From Echinarachnius parma (Eukaryota; Echinodermata; Echinoidea; Clypeasteroida; Echinarachniidae), in contig JBAMJV010008256.1 of the NCBI GenBank assembly GCA_037951105.1, positions 181,064 through 245,063 on the forward strand: a stretch of DNA of 64,000 nt. The letters are read 5' to 3'. A model generated the notes under the pieces. The model had not been told where the DNA came from, searched no databases, and saw only the letters and a program-made list of their open reading frames with translations. Below, in pieces: positions 54,240 through 64,000 of this stretch (position 1 is its first letter; each line of letters begins with the position of its first letter). A program made the position numbers and the translations under genes.

Positions 54240-54441
54240 CAGTGGCGTAGCGTGGTCGGAAGGAATGGAGGGGGGGGGCACACAAATTATGGGGGGGGGG
54301 GCACACTTTATGTATTTCTTTTTTTTCCTTCAAAAAATGTCCCCATATGTTTTCTATTGTATTTTCCAAATTATTGGGGGCACGTGCCCCCCGTGCCCCC
54401 CGTGCCCCCCCTCCCCCCCCCCCCCCCCCCCGTCGCCACTG
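54240..54441. mobile_element. hAT-like MITE (202 bp)
   Basis: 8-bp flanks TTGAACAT (54232-54239) and TTGACCAT (54442-54449), 7 of 8 alike. Termini are CAGTGGCGTAGCG and, inverted, CAGTGGCGACGG, with G- and C-runs just inside. Same type as 36604-36788. Confidence 0.85.
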
Positions 54442-54957
54442 TTGACCATCATAACAAACATATCAATCGGCCCCCGAAAACAACAGATCTTGGTCTTGGC
54501 CTCAAACATTTTTGAGGATCTCGGAATTCGGCTTCGGACAAATCTTCACCGACATCTGGCCCTCTCTAAAAAAAATTGACGGACACCCCCCCCCCCCCCA
54601 CCCCCCCCCCCCCTCTCTCGAAAGTTCTTCACCGACACCCCTTCCCCTCCCCCTTGAACAAATCCTAGGTATGCCACTGTTTTAGGGTACTAGCCTCGAT
54701 AAAATCAAACCGCTTACGAGTCAAACATTGGTTTTTGTTTGTAATATAATATTGAACCATCGATTAAAACATATTCAAATCGGTGAAATAGTATAATGAA
54801 TACAATAAAACAATAATATGGACATATTTGTTGTGTCTAGCTATTCAGTCAAACCTCTGTCCACCAAGGGGAAGTATAAAGACAGGTGGTCACTGCATAC
54901 AGGTGACCTCTAAAGACAGGTTCATTCCATTGTTAATACATGTATCTGCACAATATG
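54442..54957. other. Low-complexity and transposon debris
   Basis: Includes C-runs (54587-54613) and an end-like 'tatgccactgtttta' (54669), perhaps a decayed hAT terminus. A decayed 'tcagtcaaacctctgtcca' stretch (54847) resembles the MITE at 62232. No gene is seen. Confidence 0.4.
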
Positions 54958-55446
54958 AAATATATATATTTTTCACAATGTGAAATACTTTCCACAAGGT
55001 GAATTATATTTTTCACAATGTGAAATATTTTTTACAGAGTGGCCACACTGTGAATTCTTCTGTTCACACTGTGAAATACTTTCCACAAGGTGAAATATAT
55101 TTTTCACAATGTGAAATATTTTTTACAGAGTGGCCACACTGTGAATTCTTCTGTTCACACTGTGAAATCTGTGTCGCAAGGTATTAAATCTGCTTTTCAT
55201 AGTGTGGAATAAATTTCACAATGGGGCCACAGTGTGAAAACACATTTCACAATGTGAAAACACATTTCACATTGTGAAATCAAATTTCACAATGTGAACA
55301 CTGTGTGGTTTACCACAGTGTGGCTGTGACCACACTGTGAAAACATTTCATTCACAGTGTGAAATGTGTTTTCACAGTATGAAATGTGTTTTCACAGTGT
55401 GACATGTGGTTTCACACTGTGTTTCACACTGTGAATGAGTGTGAAC
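54958..55446. repeat. Palindromic TTTCACANTGTGAAA repeat field
   Basis: About two dozen copies of self-complementary motifs (ttcacaatgtgaa, ttcacactgtgaa, ccacactgtgaa) crowd ~490 bases. A ~93-bp unit is tandemly duplicated (about 54979 and 55072). The dyad is short and the spacing irregular, so this is not a CRISPR. No coding content. Confidence 0.9.
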
Positions 55447-55969
55447 TTTCCAGCAGGGTAAGGTCAGCCATTGTCAACTTGGGCACAAGCCTTTGCCCTG
55501 AAGGGCTTTGAAAAGTCGATATTTAGTCATGTTTATTCTCATGCGGCGATTAGATTGTTGTAGCATCTGTATTTTCGTAACTCTGCAGATACCACTGTTT
55601 TTTTTTAATGATTTTTGATCCGCCTATAACACAATCTATGAATCTGGATATCCAACAATTCTATTTCGGAATAAATACATGGTATATCAGCATGCGCCTC
55701 GTAAACTCGTATTCTTATTAAAAAGTTTATTTTCTGAATATTTTCTGTTTCCATCATCAAAATTAAATTTGTATGCCATCGGAATGGTTTCGAGGCAATT
55801 TCTGTCCGAAAAAGATAATTATACAAGGACTTCCCATTTGTTTTGCGCGAGTAATTTTGTGTATGTAATAAATTAGTTAAACAAATCTTCTAAGTGGCAA
55901 ATTGAATTTCAAAAACATAATTATACAATATTACACCCCCACCCCCTAACTATTCGTTTGCTTTTTAGC
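55447..55969. other. Left edge of duplicated cluster III
   Basis: From about 55665 the sequence parallels 12660 onward ('tatcagcatg.g', 'attttctgaatattttctgt'). Before that it is unique. No gene is seen. Confidence 0.5.
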
Positions 55970-57740
55970 ATCATGAGTTGCTGGTGAAAGCATTGAAGGC
56001 TGCCCGAGGTCAGTGTGACTGATGTAATGGCCTCTTCGAATATGAATGTCCTCTGGGTCATTATCTTCTGATATCGCTTCGATATTCTCTATACTCTGAT
56101 TAATTAAAAATGAGGATCGTTAAATCATGATCCTCCTAGAAGGTTCATGGTTAAAATTAAGGTATTTCTTGAGAGCGGAAGGAGTGCTCCCTTTATAAGG
56201 CGTGCAGTCATCCATCGGTGATTGGAGTAGTTATATATGCAGGTAGCTTCGGTGTATGATGATGCATCGAAGCATAACCGTTGCCATGAAGTGTATTAAT
56301 ATATGTTTGGAATAGATGTTACCGAGGACATGTTAATTGTCTCGAATGTGTTGGATAGTGAGAGAGGCATTTTTTGATATAGTGTTTGTCGCGGTTCAGT
56401 GTTACACCTCGGGTACGTTTTCGTGCTAGAAAAACGAGTCCTGCTCCAGTGGTGAACATGAGTATCACAGCGTTGTAGCAAGAAGGGTAGCTCGGTTCTA
56501 CCGTGGGTTTGGAATGAGCCGTTGGGGGCCGGTTGGTCGGGGTAGTGTCATGGCGACGTATCGTACGCTGGTTCGGCAGGCGGGCCGAACCAGTGTACCG
56601 TTGATTGGTTGAGTGCCCGTGTGCACCGGCCAATCGACGCGGTCCGTTGTTGACATATCAGGAACGCCACTCGCTTATGCGAGATTGTGAGTTTGGAGCC
56701 ACGGTAGAGCATAAAAACCGATTGTCTACATTAGATTATATCATTTGAGAAAGTGTTGCAGCGGCACACGAAACGTCATGATCTTTTAGATTCCTAGTTT
56801 GACCATACATTGCGAGACAAACGAATATCACTAGCGATATTATTTCCGATACTATATCCGCAATGGATTATATTTACTATTATTGATTGAACATACGGGC
56901 GCCTTGCCCTGAAATTGATACGTAGATATGAGCGTTGTAGCAAGAAGGTTGCTCGGTTCTACCGTGGGTTTGGAATCAGCCGTTGGGGGCCGGTTGGTCG
57001 GGGTAGTGTCATGGCGACGTATCGTACGCTGGTTTGGCAGGCGGGCCGAACCAGTGTCCCGTTGATTGGTCGAGTGCCCGTGTGCACCGGCCAATCGACG
57101 CGGTCCGTTGTTGACCTATCAGGAACGCACTCGCTTATGCGAGATTGTGAGTTTGGAGCCACGGTAGAGCATACAAACCGATTGTCTACATTCGATTATA
57201 TCATTTGACAAAGTGTTGCAGCGGCACACGAAACGTCATGATCTTTTAGATTCCTATGTTGACCATACATTGCGAGACAAACGAATATCACTAGCGATAT
57301 TATTTCCGATATCACAGATATTGTTAGAAAACTTAGAGTAGTTACTTTTCATCCCAATGATGCTGTGTTTATCTTCAATCTGGGTCGATGAATGTATCTT
57401 GCTATTTATTGTGGCCATTTGGGACTGCTCTTGCGGTGGCACATGCATAAGCAAAAAGCTCTCACTTCGTTTCGTATCAGTTATGTAGTTCAGGAACCAA
57501 AGAAGCTCCTAGAAACATTGACCATGGGTGCAGATGGGGAGACGGGGAAACGTGTTCAATGGTTTACTTTTATGTTATTTGATATACTATTTTTTTTCTG
57601 AAGGCGTACGTAACAAAGCAGGCATTTTACCAGAAGCAGATGCTTGCATCCCGTGTTCTATCCGTTATGAAGTTACAGAATCAAAGAACCTGCTATAGAT
57701 CTTGATCATGGGTGCTGATGAGGAATCAGAAAATGCAGAA
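55970..57740 (-). pseudogene. Fragmentary receptor pseudogene (copy C'), duplicate of copy C
   Basis: The order is the same as at 12990-13890: a tail-exon scrap at about 55975-56100, a juxtamembrane relic at 56296-56460 (PLSLSNTFETINMSS), stalk pieces at 57410-57560 and 57690-57740. An 840-bp insertion (56469-57310) separates membrane-region and stalk sequence that are adjacent in copy C. No ectodomain is present. Confidence 0.7.
56469..57310. mobile_element. TRIM-like element: two ~380-bp direct repeats around 80 bp
   Basis: 56469-56850 and 56931-57310 are near-identical direct repeats starting AGCGTTGTAGCAAGAAGG and ending ATTATTTCCGAT. They are separated by 80 unique bases. The host pentamer ATCAC is duplicated on both sides (56464-56468 and 57311-57315). 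Copy C (about 13437) has the uninterrupted site. Long direct terminal repeats with a 5-bp target duplication resemble a terminal-repeat retrotransposon in miniature. The repeat ends are not TG...CA and no primer-binding site is clear, so the class is uncertain. The ORFs within it are not credible genes. Confidence 0.65.
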
Positions 57741-59190
57741 GGAAGAACGTGTTCAGACGCACCACAATAAGTGTACAACAATGTATTGTTAGGTGTCTCG
57801 TGTTTCTCCTTATTCCACGTACTACCTTCTTGAAGTCACGATTATTGCCGATTCTGTGTATTTGTCCAACGCCATCATACATTAGGTTACTATATTTTAG
57901 GTTGAATAGAGCATGATTAATGTATGAAATCCACTGTTAAATGTTTCATATCATACATGTTAAGTACCATTGGCATCCCATAATATGACTGTTAGTCAGA
58001 GATTATTATGATTATGATGGGAGCAAGTAATTTTGTAAGTCCCGATGAATTATGTATGTTTTCGTGGTAGCATCCTACAATCATCAAAGGATGATTTCTT
58101 ATTGTAACCGATGAGTATTCAATTATGCAACATTATATAACAATTAATGTTTGATTTGATGTTCATTGAGTAGAATGAATAGTTGATCTGCATGGTGCTG
58201 AAATCCTTATTTAGTCAAGGGGCGCAATGTAAATTCTTAGTGTCAACCCTATTAGCTACCCCAGGGATAAGTTTTTTTTTTTTTACCGTGGTAAATTATG
58301 ACGTTTCAAGCCGTATCATTTAGATAAAAACTTTAGTAAAGGTAATTCCTGGATGTTCATATATAATTTTCCGACTTTCCTTCATCTTGAATTAAAAGCA
58401 AGACTTGTCAATGTTTTATTTGTATTATACATCGTAAGCGCGTCTGAATGACTATAATTAACATATTATGCTGACAATGTTGAACTGCTGTAGTATGATT
58501 TGAGGGTAATCTTTTTTTTCTTCAAAATAATGTATGAAATATCACATGTGAGTTCAAACACAAATACTAATAGTAATAATATGCAAATTTATATAGCGCA
58601 GCTACTATTAATACTCTGTGCTGAGCATTAAAATTGCTATACAAGTACTATTAACAAAAACAGACATACAACGAACAAACGGAATATGGGTAATAAAAAG
58701 GTTTTTGAGTCAATGAAAAAAATGGCTTCAATCTCTATTTATTTGTATGAAATCCAAGAAATGTTGGTATAATAGATGACTTCCACTCCGTTTGTTATAT
58801 TTAAAGAAGATATAACATATCTTCCTATCAATCTAGTAAATGAAAGTGATATGACAAACGTCACATAATCTTCCTCGAATACTTGTTAAGGCGATTTTAC
58901 ATTATCTAATCACACGAGATATATAGATTGTAAATTCATTCGTAGCATCAGTATAATTGATGCCCTATTTTTTGTATTAATTTTCGTTGCAGTAACTTTG
59001 ATTGCATTCACCTTCTCATATTCAAACTTCAAAATAATAAAAGTTATATTCAAATCATATATTCATGTAAAAATGCAATACTTAATTGACATAAGTTCAA
59101 ACACGTTAATGTTGTTAGCAAAGCAGACATATCCGGGTGATAACAAACAGTATGTACATCTTATTAGATTATTTTTTCTTTAATTTATAA
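57741..59190. other. Spacer of cluster III
   Basis: Duplicate of 13891-15290. Nothing gene-like is seen. Confidence 0.6.
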
Positions 59191-59199
59191 TTTTCTTTG

Positions 59200-60250
59200 C
59201 AATCGTCAACACGTGCCCCAACTCTTCTCCTCCATCAGCAGCTGCACCACGTCTCGCGTCATTTACTACTGGTCAACCGTATCACTTAGTCTGGTCCTTG
59301 CTGAGGAAGCAAACATAACACAAACGTGAGATGTGCATGCCAACCGCCACCTCTGAACATGATGAACGGTTTACCACTGCCGGTAAGGGTATCCACTATT
59401 GCAAGAGATATTCGTGGGACTGGGATGTAATGGAGGCCATTTGTACTGCTTCTACACGTCTTGTTGTGAGAGGGCACGTGAGTAAGTATGTTTGACCACA
59501 GTTTAGTTGTTTACTTCGAGAGTTTCTTTGCAGTAGACGATACGGTCCCGTTCCAATGCTATACACATGAGTACCACACATAATGTCCATATTCTGATTA
59601 TGACAACTACATCGGTGATCGTCATTCCATTATTGTCTCGTTCAGCTTCAGTGTCAGTCGATGAATGTTCTGTGCATGTTTTTTGGGTTATTTGGACTTT
59701 CCCTCTGATGGCACCAAAACCGTGTTATGTGCCCCGTCTCTTATCAGCTCTGCATCAATATTAAAAATGGTTGAATATGAAGAATCAATATAAACCTGTT
59801 CACTAGTCCTCGTTTTTGTAGTTAGTGGACGTTCCGTTGAAAGCTGAGTTAGGTTCAAAATAAATATTTGATCATAATAATTTAAGGAAAAGTAGTATTC
59901 GCCGTAGTCAGTGTCAACCAGATAATACCTTATTTTGAGGTAAAAGCCTGTCTGTCCATATGCATTAATATCAAAATGATCTTTAAGTTCTTCCTCAGGG
60001 TGACACCAAAAGTAACAATCACTTGTTGGGCAATATGTGGGAACACACTGTCCAATCATTTCATCGTGAGATCGATACAATTTGATCTGTTCATTTCGTT
60101 TCAAAAACCGATCAGCGATACACTGAACACTGACAATAGTGCCATTTGTTTCTTGTTCATATCGTCTCTCACACAAAAAGGACAATGGTAGACATGGCTG
60201 AATTACAACAACGACATCGCTGCAAGAACAACACGAAGTGAGCATTCCAT
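59200..60250 (-). pseudogene. Short-tailed receptor pseudogene (copy H), duplicate of copy D
   Basis: The family ATG is at 60250. A 4-base loss after 'gatgtcgttgt' breaks the signal peptide and brings in TAA, while the ectodomain stays open at 59690-60210 (CERRYEQETNGT, VPTYC, DTDYGEYYFSLNYYD). A change at 59690 ('ttttttgggtta') closes the stalk. Two extra bases near 59564 ('gctatacacatg') split the membrane helix. The juxtamembrane part ends RRVEAVQMASITSQSHEYLLQ-stop. Defects differ from those in copy D, so both died after they separated. Confidence 0.85.
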
Positions 60251-60793
60251 TCGTCTTGCTTGCATCTTTGTTATTCTTTATAAAGTAAAAAGTGATCACT
60301 TATAGGAAATAAAGTGTTAAGTCAGAGAAGATATGACGACTTATGAACACTTCCGTAAGAAAATCAGTGTATCATATAAATCGTGTGATGTGTCCTAATA
60401 CGATATATATTAATTCTCTCGTGACTCTTGTGTCCACAAATCTCCTGTAATTAATGTTTAATGTGAATTCGTGTCTATGTAAAACGCTATTCGGTTTGTA
60501 TTAATGGATTGTACTTGTGGCAATTACAAAATATATAAATTAATAGATATATTACGCCTGGGACTGATGTTGATTGGTTTCTACTTCAACATTGATTTGT
60601 TATGCTGTTCGAGTGTTTGGTTTCATTAGTGATTCCATCAAGTACCATTGTTATCCACTAATTAATGTGACATATTAAACAAATACAATTGCCTTCATTT
60701 ATGTTTGTCTCCGGTAAAGAACTTTCAATCGTCATAGAGAAATTTATAGAAATGATATTGATCGCATTATCATTGTATCACATCAGGTCGAGA
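60251..60793. other. 5' flank of copy H
   Basis: Matches copy D flank (16367-16498 joined to 18900-19290) and copy G flank. It includes the uninserted TA site 'gtgtcctaatacg' near 60394. Homology to the cluster ends at the TTAA at 60794. Confidence 0.6.
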
Positions 60794-60797
60794 TTAA

Positions 60798-61150
60798 AGT
60801 GATTCAGGTAAAGTGTCAGATATTGCACAAAATGACATTTGAGACTTCAATCCTATATCAATATCATTGTAAAATACAATTGAAAGATTTGTGAAAGTTT
60901 GAAAGAAAACGAAAACCGTTTACCTCGTGAAAAGAGGGAATATTGATTTCATATTTTATCACCGAAAACTGATGGCTTACCGTAAATTTGTCACAGGAAT
61001 GATGGTCCCGCCGTTGATATGCGCACCCGTACATGTACACATCGGCTCAGCTCAACAGTCGCAGGTACATCGACTCGTTGAATTGCGCTGCCGTGTCTAT
61101 CGGGGAGGTTCAGCCCGTGATCGCGTTGCCTGTTGCGCGCCCGCCGGGTG
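60798..61150. mobile_element. Partial TTAA-type element of the 46265 family
   Basis: Begins AGTGATTCAGGTAAAGTGTC right after TTAA (60794-60797). For ~130 bases it matches the inverted right end of the 46265-46801 MITE; then similarity fades (shared 'tattttatcaccgaa'). The cluster's TTAA site is intact at 19280. I see no opposite terminus up to 64000, so the element is truncated, longer, or a breakpoint lies inside it. Confidence 0.6.
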
Positions 61151-62231
61151 GGCGTGAACGTAATAACTACAGCTACCGTGCGTAGCTACCAAATAAAAGC
61201 AACTCCACGTACGCATATTCTGAATTTCCATTGTTCTCTTTCAAATTTTCTTATATAATTACTCACTCTCCCTCTCTCATATAGTAGGCAACATCCGCCA
61301 TATTGTGTATTCATTTTTCATGGAGACAATGGAATAGCGGGTCAGACTGAAAGGGGGCACACCGTATATTTTTTTCTACAGAATGTTCCCCCTGTATAAT
61401 ACATTATTGGCTTTCTTGCAGTGGCATGACTATTTTGAAAAGTGGGGGTGGGGTCGTGGAAGGGAGCAGGGATGGTGTGGGAGGGGTATCGCACTATCGA
61501 CCCTCCCACAGTAGGGAGCTTTTGCAACTTTTCACTCGAAAAAATGTGCAGTGTGTTCCTTACCTTGGAATATACTAGAATTCAAGAAAGCATGACCTCG
61601 GGACCACATGATTGAAACCATTATAGAAACAGGCATACACCCTACATGCATGTCTATAATATATAGGCTACATTTGGGGAGGGTATGTGGGTAGATTTTT
61701 TGTATGTATCACCTCGGAAGTATGCTAGTTGTGCAAAGGATAGATATCCCCCACCATTGACCCTGTCATACCCCCAATCTATTCCTGTGATGTTTATATG
61801 CATGTCTATATATAGGCGACATTTGGGGAGGGTATGTGGGGTAGATTATTTGTATGTATATCTTTAGAAGTATGCTAGTTATGCAAAGGAGAGATATCCC
61901 CCACCCTTCACCCTGTCATACCCCCAATCTATTCATGTGATGTTTTGTATTTTTATGGCAAATTATTAGGGGGGATGCGCCCCCAGGCAACATCACTGCA
62001 TGTAGAGGTTGCTCCCCATGTACTCCTTATTTTTTAATAACACAGTGAATGAAAGAGTATAGATTTTCAGACAGTGTGAGCACATTATTTATCTTTTATG
62101 TCAACCAGTTGCAAATAACTACAAGTCTGTTTTGTGTTAGTATCTAACATGCGCACACACACACACACACCCACACTCACACATACTCTGCGAATACATC
62201 AATACACAGAGCCCACATTTACATTCAAGTA
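61151..62231. repeat. Non-genic stretch with a ~150-bp two-copy repeat
   Basis: 61646-61790 and 61797-61950 are direct repeats ('acatttggggagggtatgtg', 'agatatcccccacc', 'cctgtcatacccccaatcta'). A block at 61480-61540 ('ctcccacagtagggagcttt') is the inverse of the interior of the hAT-like element at 32686-33839 (33305-33330), so hAT debris is present. A (ca)n run lies at 62150-62175. No gene is seen. Confidence 0.55.
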
Positions 62232-62399
62232 CAGTCAAACCTGTTATAGCAGCCACCTTTTTATAGCAGCAAACCTGCCTATAATGGCCACCAAACATGA
62301 TCCCTTGCAGAGAAAAGGAATGTAATGGAACCTGTCTATAGTGATCACCTTTCTACAGTGGCCACTTTGATTGGCAGTCATGGTACACAGGTTTGACTG
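62232..62399. mobile_element. TA-flanked MITE (168 bp), Tc1/mariner-type
   Basis: Termini CAGTCAAACCTGT and, inverted, CAGTCAAACCTGT, with TA at 62230-62231 and 62400-62401. Internal imperfect dyads ('ttatagcagcca', 'ctacagtggcca') recur. No ORF is supported. Confidence 0.85.
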
Positions 62400-63210
62400 T
62401 ACATTTTCATGCTTCTAGCCGTTTTCCCCCTTTACCTGGTACTATGTGTGCATTTTTTACATTTCAAACTATCAAAATCGCCTGTTTGTGTATGCTGGTA
62501 AATTGTAATTTTTTGAAGTAGGATTTACATTCCTGAAATTTGAAGCAATGCAAATGGTTGAATAACTTGTGTATTTACACAGCATTTTCACATTTTATGA
62601 AAATCAATTATATAACAATATGCAATTATTGTTATTTGGATACTTTGTATTTAATTTTTCAATAAATGCAGAAGCAACTGTTACAAAAAATGAAATACTG
62701 GGTGATTGATTCAACTTTTGGATGTGTGCAGATCATGTAGTGTCTCTGTGAATTTATTTATTTATTTATTTATTTTGGTATACATTTCAAACTGATCAGC
62801 AGCAGTGCTGAAAGGATCAGTGTACATTGAACATCAAAACATACATAGTATAAACAATACAATATAGCAATTGTTACATTCGAATTTGAATGAATTGGAA
62901 CAACAAAATTTACAAAAGTAAATCACTATAAAATAAACAAAGCTACATTACACAAAGAATAAATATCAGATCATTGTGCATAATTGTGTCTCATACATTG
63001 TCCACCTAGCCATTTGGTTGATCCTGATCTATGAAAAATACAATTGAATTGGCCGACCCTTCAATACCCTGCACATAATAGGGGAAGCCTCTGTGAATCC
63101 AAGCAAAAGGAGGGTTAAAAGGACAATTGGCATAGTGATACACACTCACATTTCTTCATGGGTGTTATTAGCAACTTCAATCATACATTATATCAATAAC
63201 CTTGTACAAT
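62400..63210. other. AT-rich stretch with a reversed LINE 3' tail
   Basis: (attt)n at 62754-62775 followed by 'ggtatacatttcaaactga', read on the minus strand, looks like a LINE 3' end with an (aaat)n tail, comparable to that at 45290-45342. No gene is seen. Confidence 0.45.
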
Positions 63211-63211
63211 T

Positions 63212-64000
63212 ATTCTGAATTATATTATTCATTAGTATTTCATCTGAGAAAAACAATGGTTTGTTTGAGTTTTTAAAAATGATAAATTTATGTCATACAG
63301 GGAAACCCCGTTTAGCTCGCTTATAACGAGGTACCGTACTGCCCACTGATTTGAACTACAAATTAAAAACATCCTTTTTCATTAAATCATAATTACCTTT
63401 ATCACATGTAATAGGGAAGACATGAAAGATATATTATCAAATTTATTTTGACTGAATTTGAAAAAGATAACAGATTGTTGATGTGAGCTCTATTCGGTCA
63501 TTGTTACTTCCCGCAACAAAACTTATCTTTGTTGATACAGTGGAACCTCCTAACAAGAGGTACCGGATACAGCGATGATAATTTTACACGTCAAGGATCT
63601 TTGTATTTTATTATTTTTAAGCCCAGACACAAGATACCCGACATAAGGTATTCTGAATTATATTATTCATTAGTATTTCATCTGAGATAAACAATGGTTT
63701 GTTTGAGTTTTAAAAAATGATAAATTTATGTCATACAGGGAAACCCCGTTTAGCTCGCTTATAACGAGGTACCGTACTGCCCACTGATTTGAACTACAAA
63801 TTAAAAACATCCTTTTTCATTAAATCATAATTACCTTTATCACATGTAATAGGGAAGACATGAAAGATATATTATCAAATTTATTTTGACTGAATTTGAA
63901 AAAGATAACAGATTGTTGCTATGAGCTCTATTCGGTCATTGTTACTTCCCGCAACAAAACTTATCTTTGTTGATACAGTGGAACCTCCTAACAAGAGGTA
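63212..64000. repeat. ~439-bp tandem repeat running off the window
   Basis: 63212-63650 repeats from 63651 to the window end with very few changes ('gagaaaaac' versus 'gagataaac', 'gttgatgtg' versus 'gttgctatg'). The unit contains 'gggaaaccccgtttagctcg' and 'acagtggaacctcctaacaa', which look like decayed MITE ends. At least 1.8 units are present. Confidence 0.85.

Noticed and set aside
54958..55446. CRISPR-like array
   Set aside because: Repeats are short palindromes with irregular, non-unique spacing in a eukaryotic genome; no cas genes.
56319..57208. Thr/Pro/Arg-rich ORFs on both strands in the ~380-bp direct repeats
   Set aside because: Opposite-strand frames of similar quality in GC-rich repeat DNA; no homology recognised and no start shared between the two copies.
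60927..61157. 76-codon plus-strand ORF with a GC-rich end
   Set aside because: Overlaps the decayed TTAA-type element terminus; no domain or splice signals convincing enough.
61421..61999. Possible hAT-like element with CAGTGGC...CACTG ends
   Set aside because: Ends match over only a few bases and no 8-bp duplication is visible.

Overview
This is eukaryotic, AT-rich, very repeat-dense DNA. It carries tRNA-derived SINEs, a jockey/CR1-like LINE, many terminal-inverted-repeat (TIR) transposons with poly-G/C runs, and no bacterial gene organisation. The mix suggests a marine invertebrate, possibly an echinoderm or another invertebrate deuterostome, but the sequence alone does not fix the species.

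The backbone is one tandem, all minus-strand family of single-pass membrane receptors. Each copy has a signal peptide, a ~110-residue cysteine-rich ectodomain ending in an Ig-like D-x-G-x-Y motif, a Ser/Thr-rich stalk, one transmembrane segment, and a cytoplasmic tail. In the fullest copies the tail has an SH3-type PxLPPR motif and ITIM-like S/L-x-Y-x-x-L motifs, continued in a separate downstream ORF. I do not recognise the family by name. Only the copy at 10532-11974 (480 aa) is fully open. A short-tailed relative at 42487-43299 (270 aa) is also open. At least nine other copies are broken by nonsense codons, frameshifts or insertions: 997-2281, 12990-13890, 15300-16366, 23135-25163, 25630-27860, 27870-29024, 31521-32679, 48179-50192 and 55970-60250 (two copies). 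Isolated tail-exon relics lie at 20110-20355 and 44435-44680.

Layout: 1-3515 is a ~2.34-kb tandem receptor unit. 4013-9525 is a TIR-bounded element holding a 213-bp satellite and a 470-bp direct repeat. 9922-11974 is the intact receptor. 12660-25600 is receptor cluster I, with a TA-flanked transposon at 16499-18897 and SINEs. 25630-32679 holds LINE- and transposon-damaged receptors plus a 180-bp satellite. 32686-41670 is a nest of DNA transposons (hAT-like, TTAA-type, Harbinger-like and a giant palindrome). 41915-50192 is cluster II, a segmental duplicate of part of cluster I. 50740-55446 holds MITEs, a CpG-rich stretch with one possible exon, and a palindromic satellite. 55640-60793 is cluster III, a further duplicate of cluster I. 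60798-64000 holds more MITEs and a 439-bp tandem repeat.

Because the three clusters are paralogous, several insertions can be checked against an empty site inside this same window, which gives exact target-site duplications (TSDs). Functionally the locus looks like a birth-and-death immune-type receptor cluster. It has a long-tailed, ITIM-like form and a short-tailed form with an Arg in or at the edge of the membrane segment, reminiscent of paired inhibitory/activating receptors. That reading is inference from motifs.
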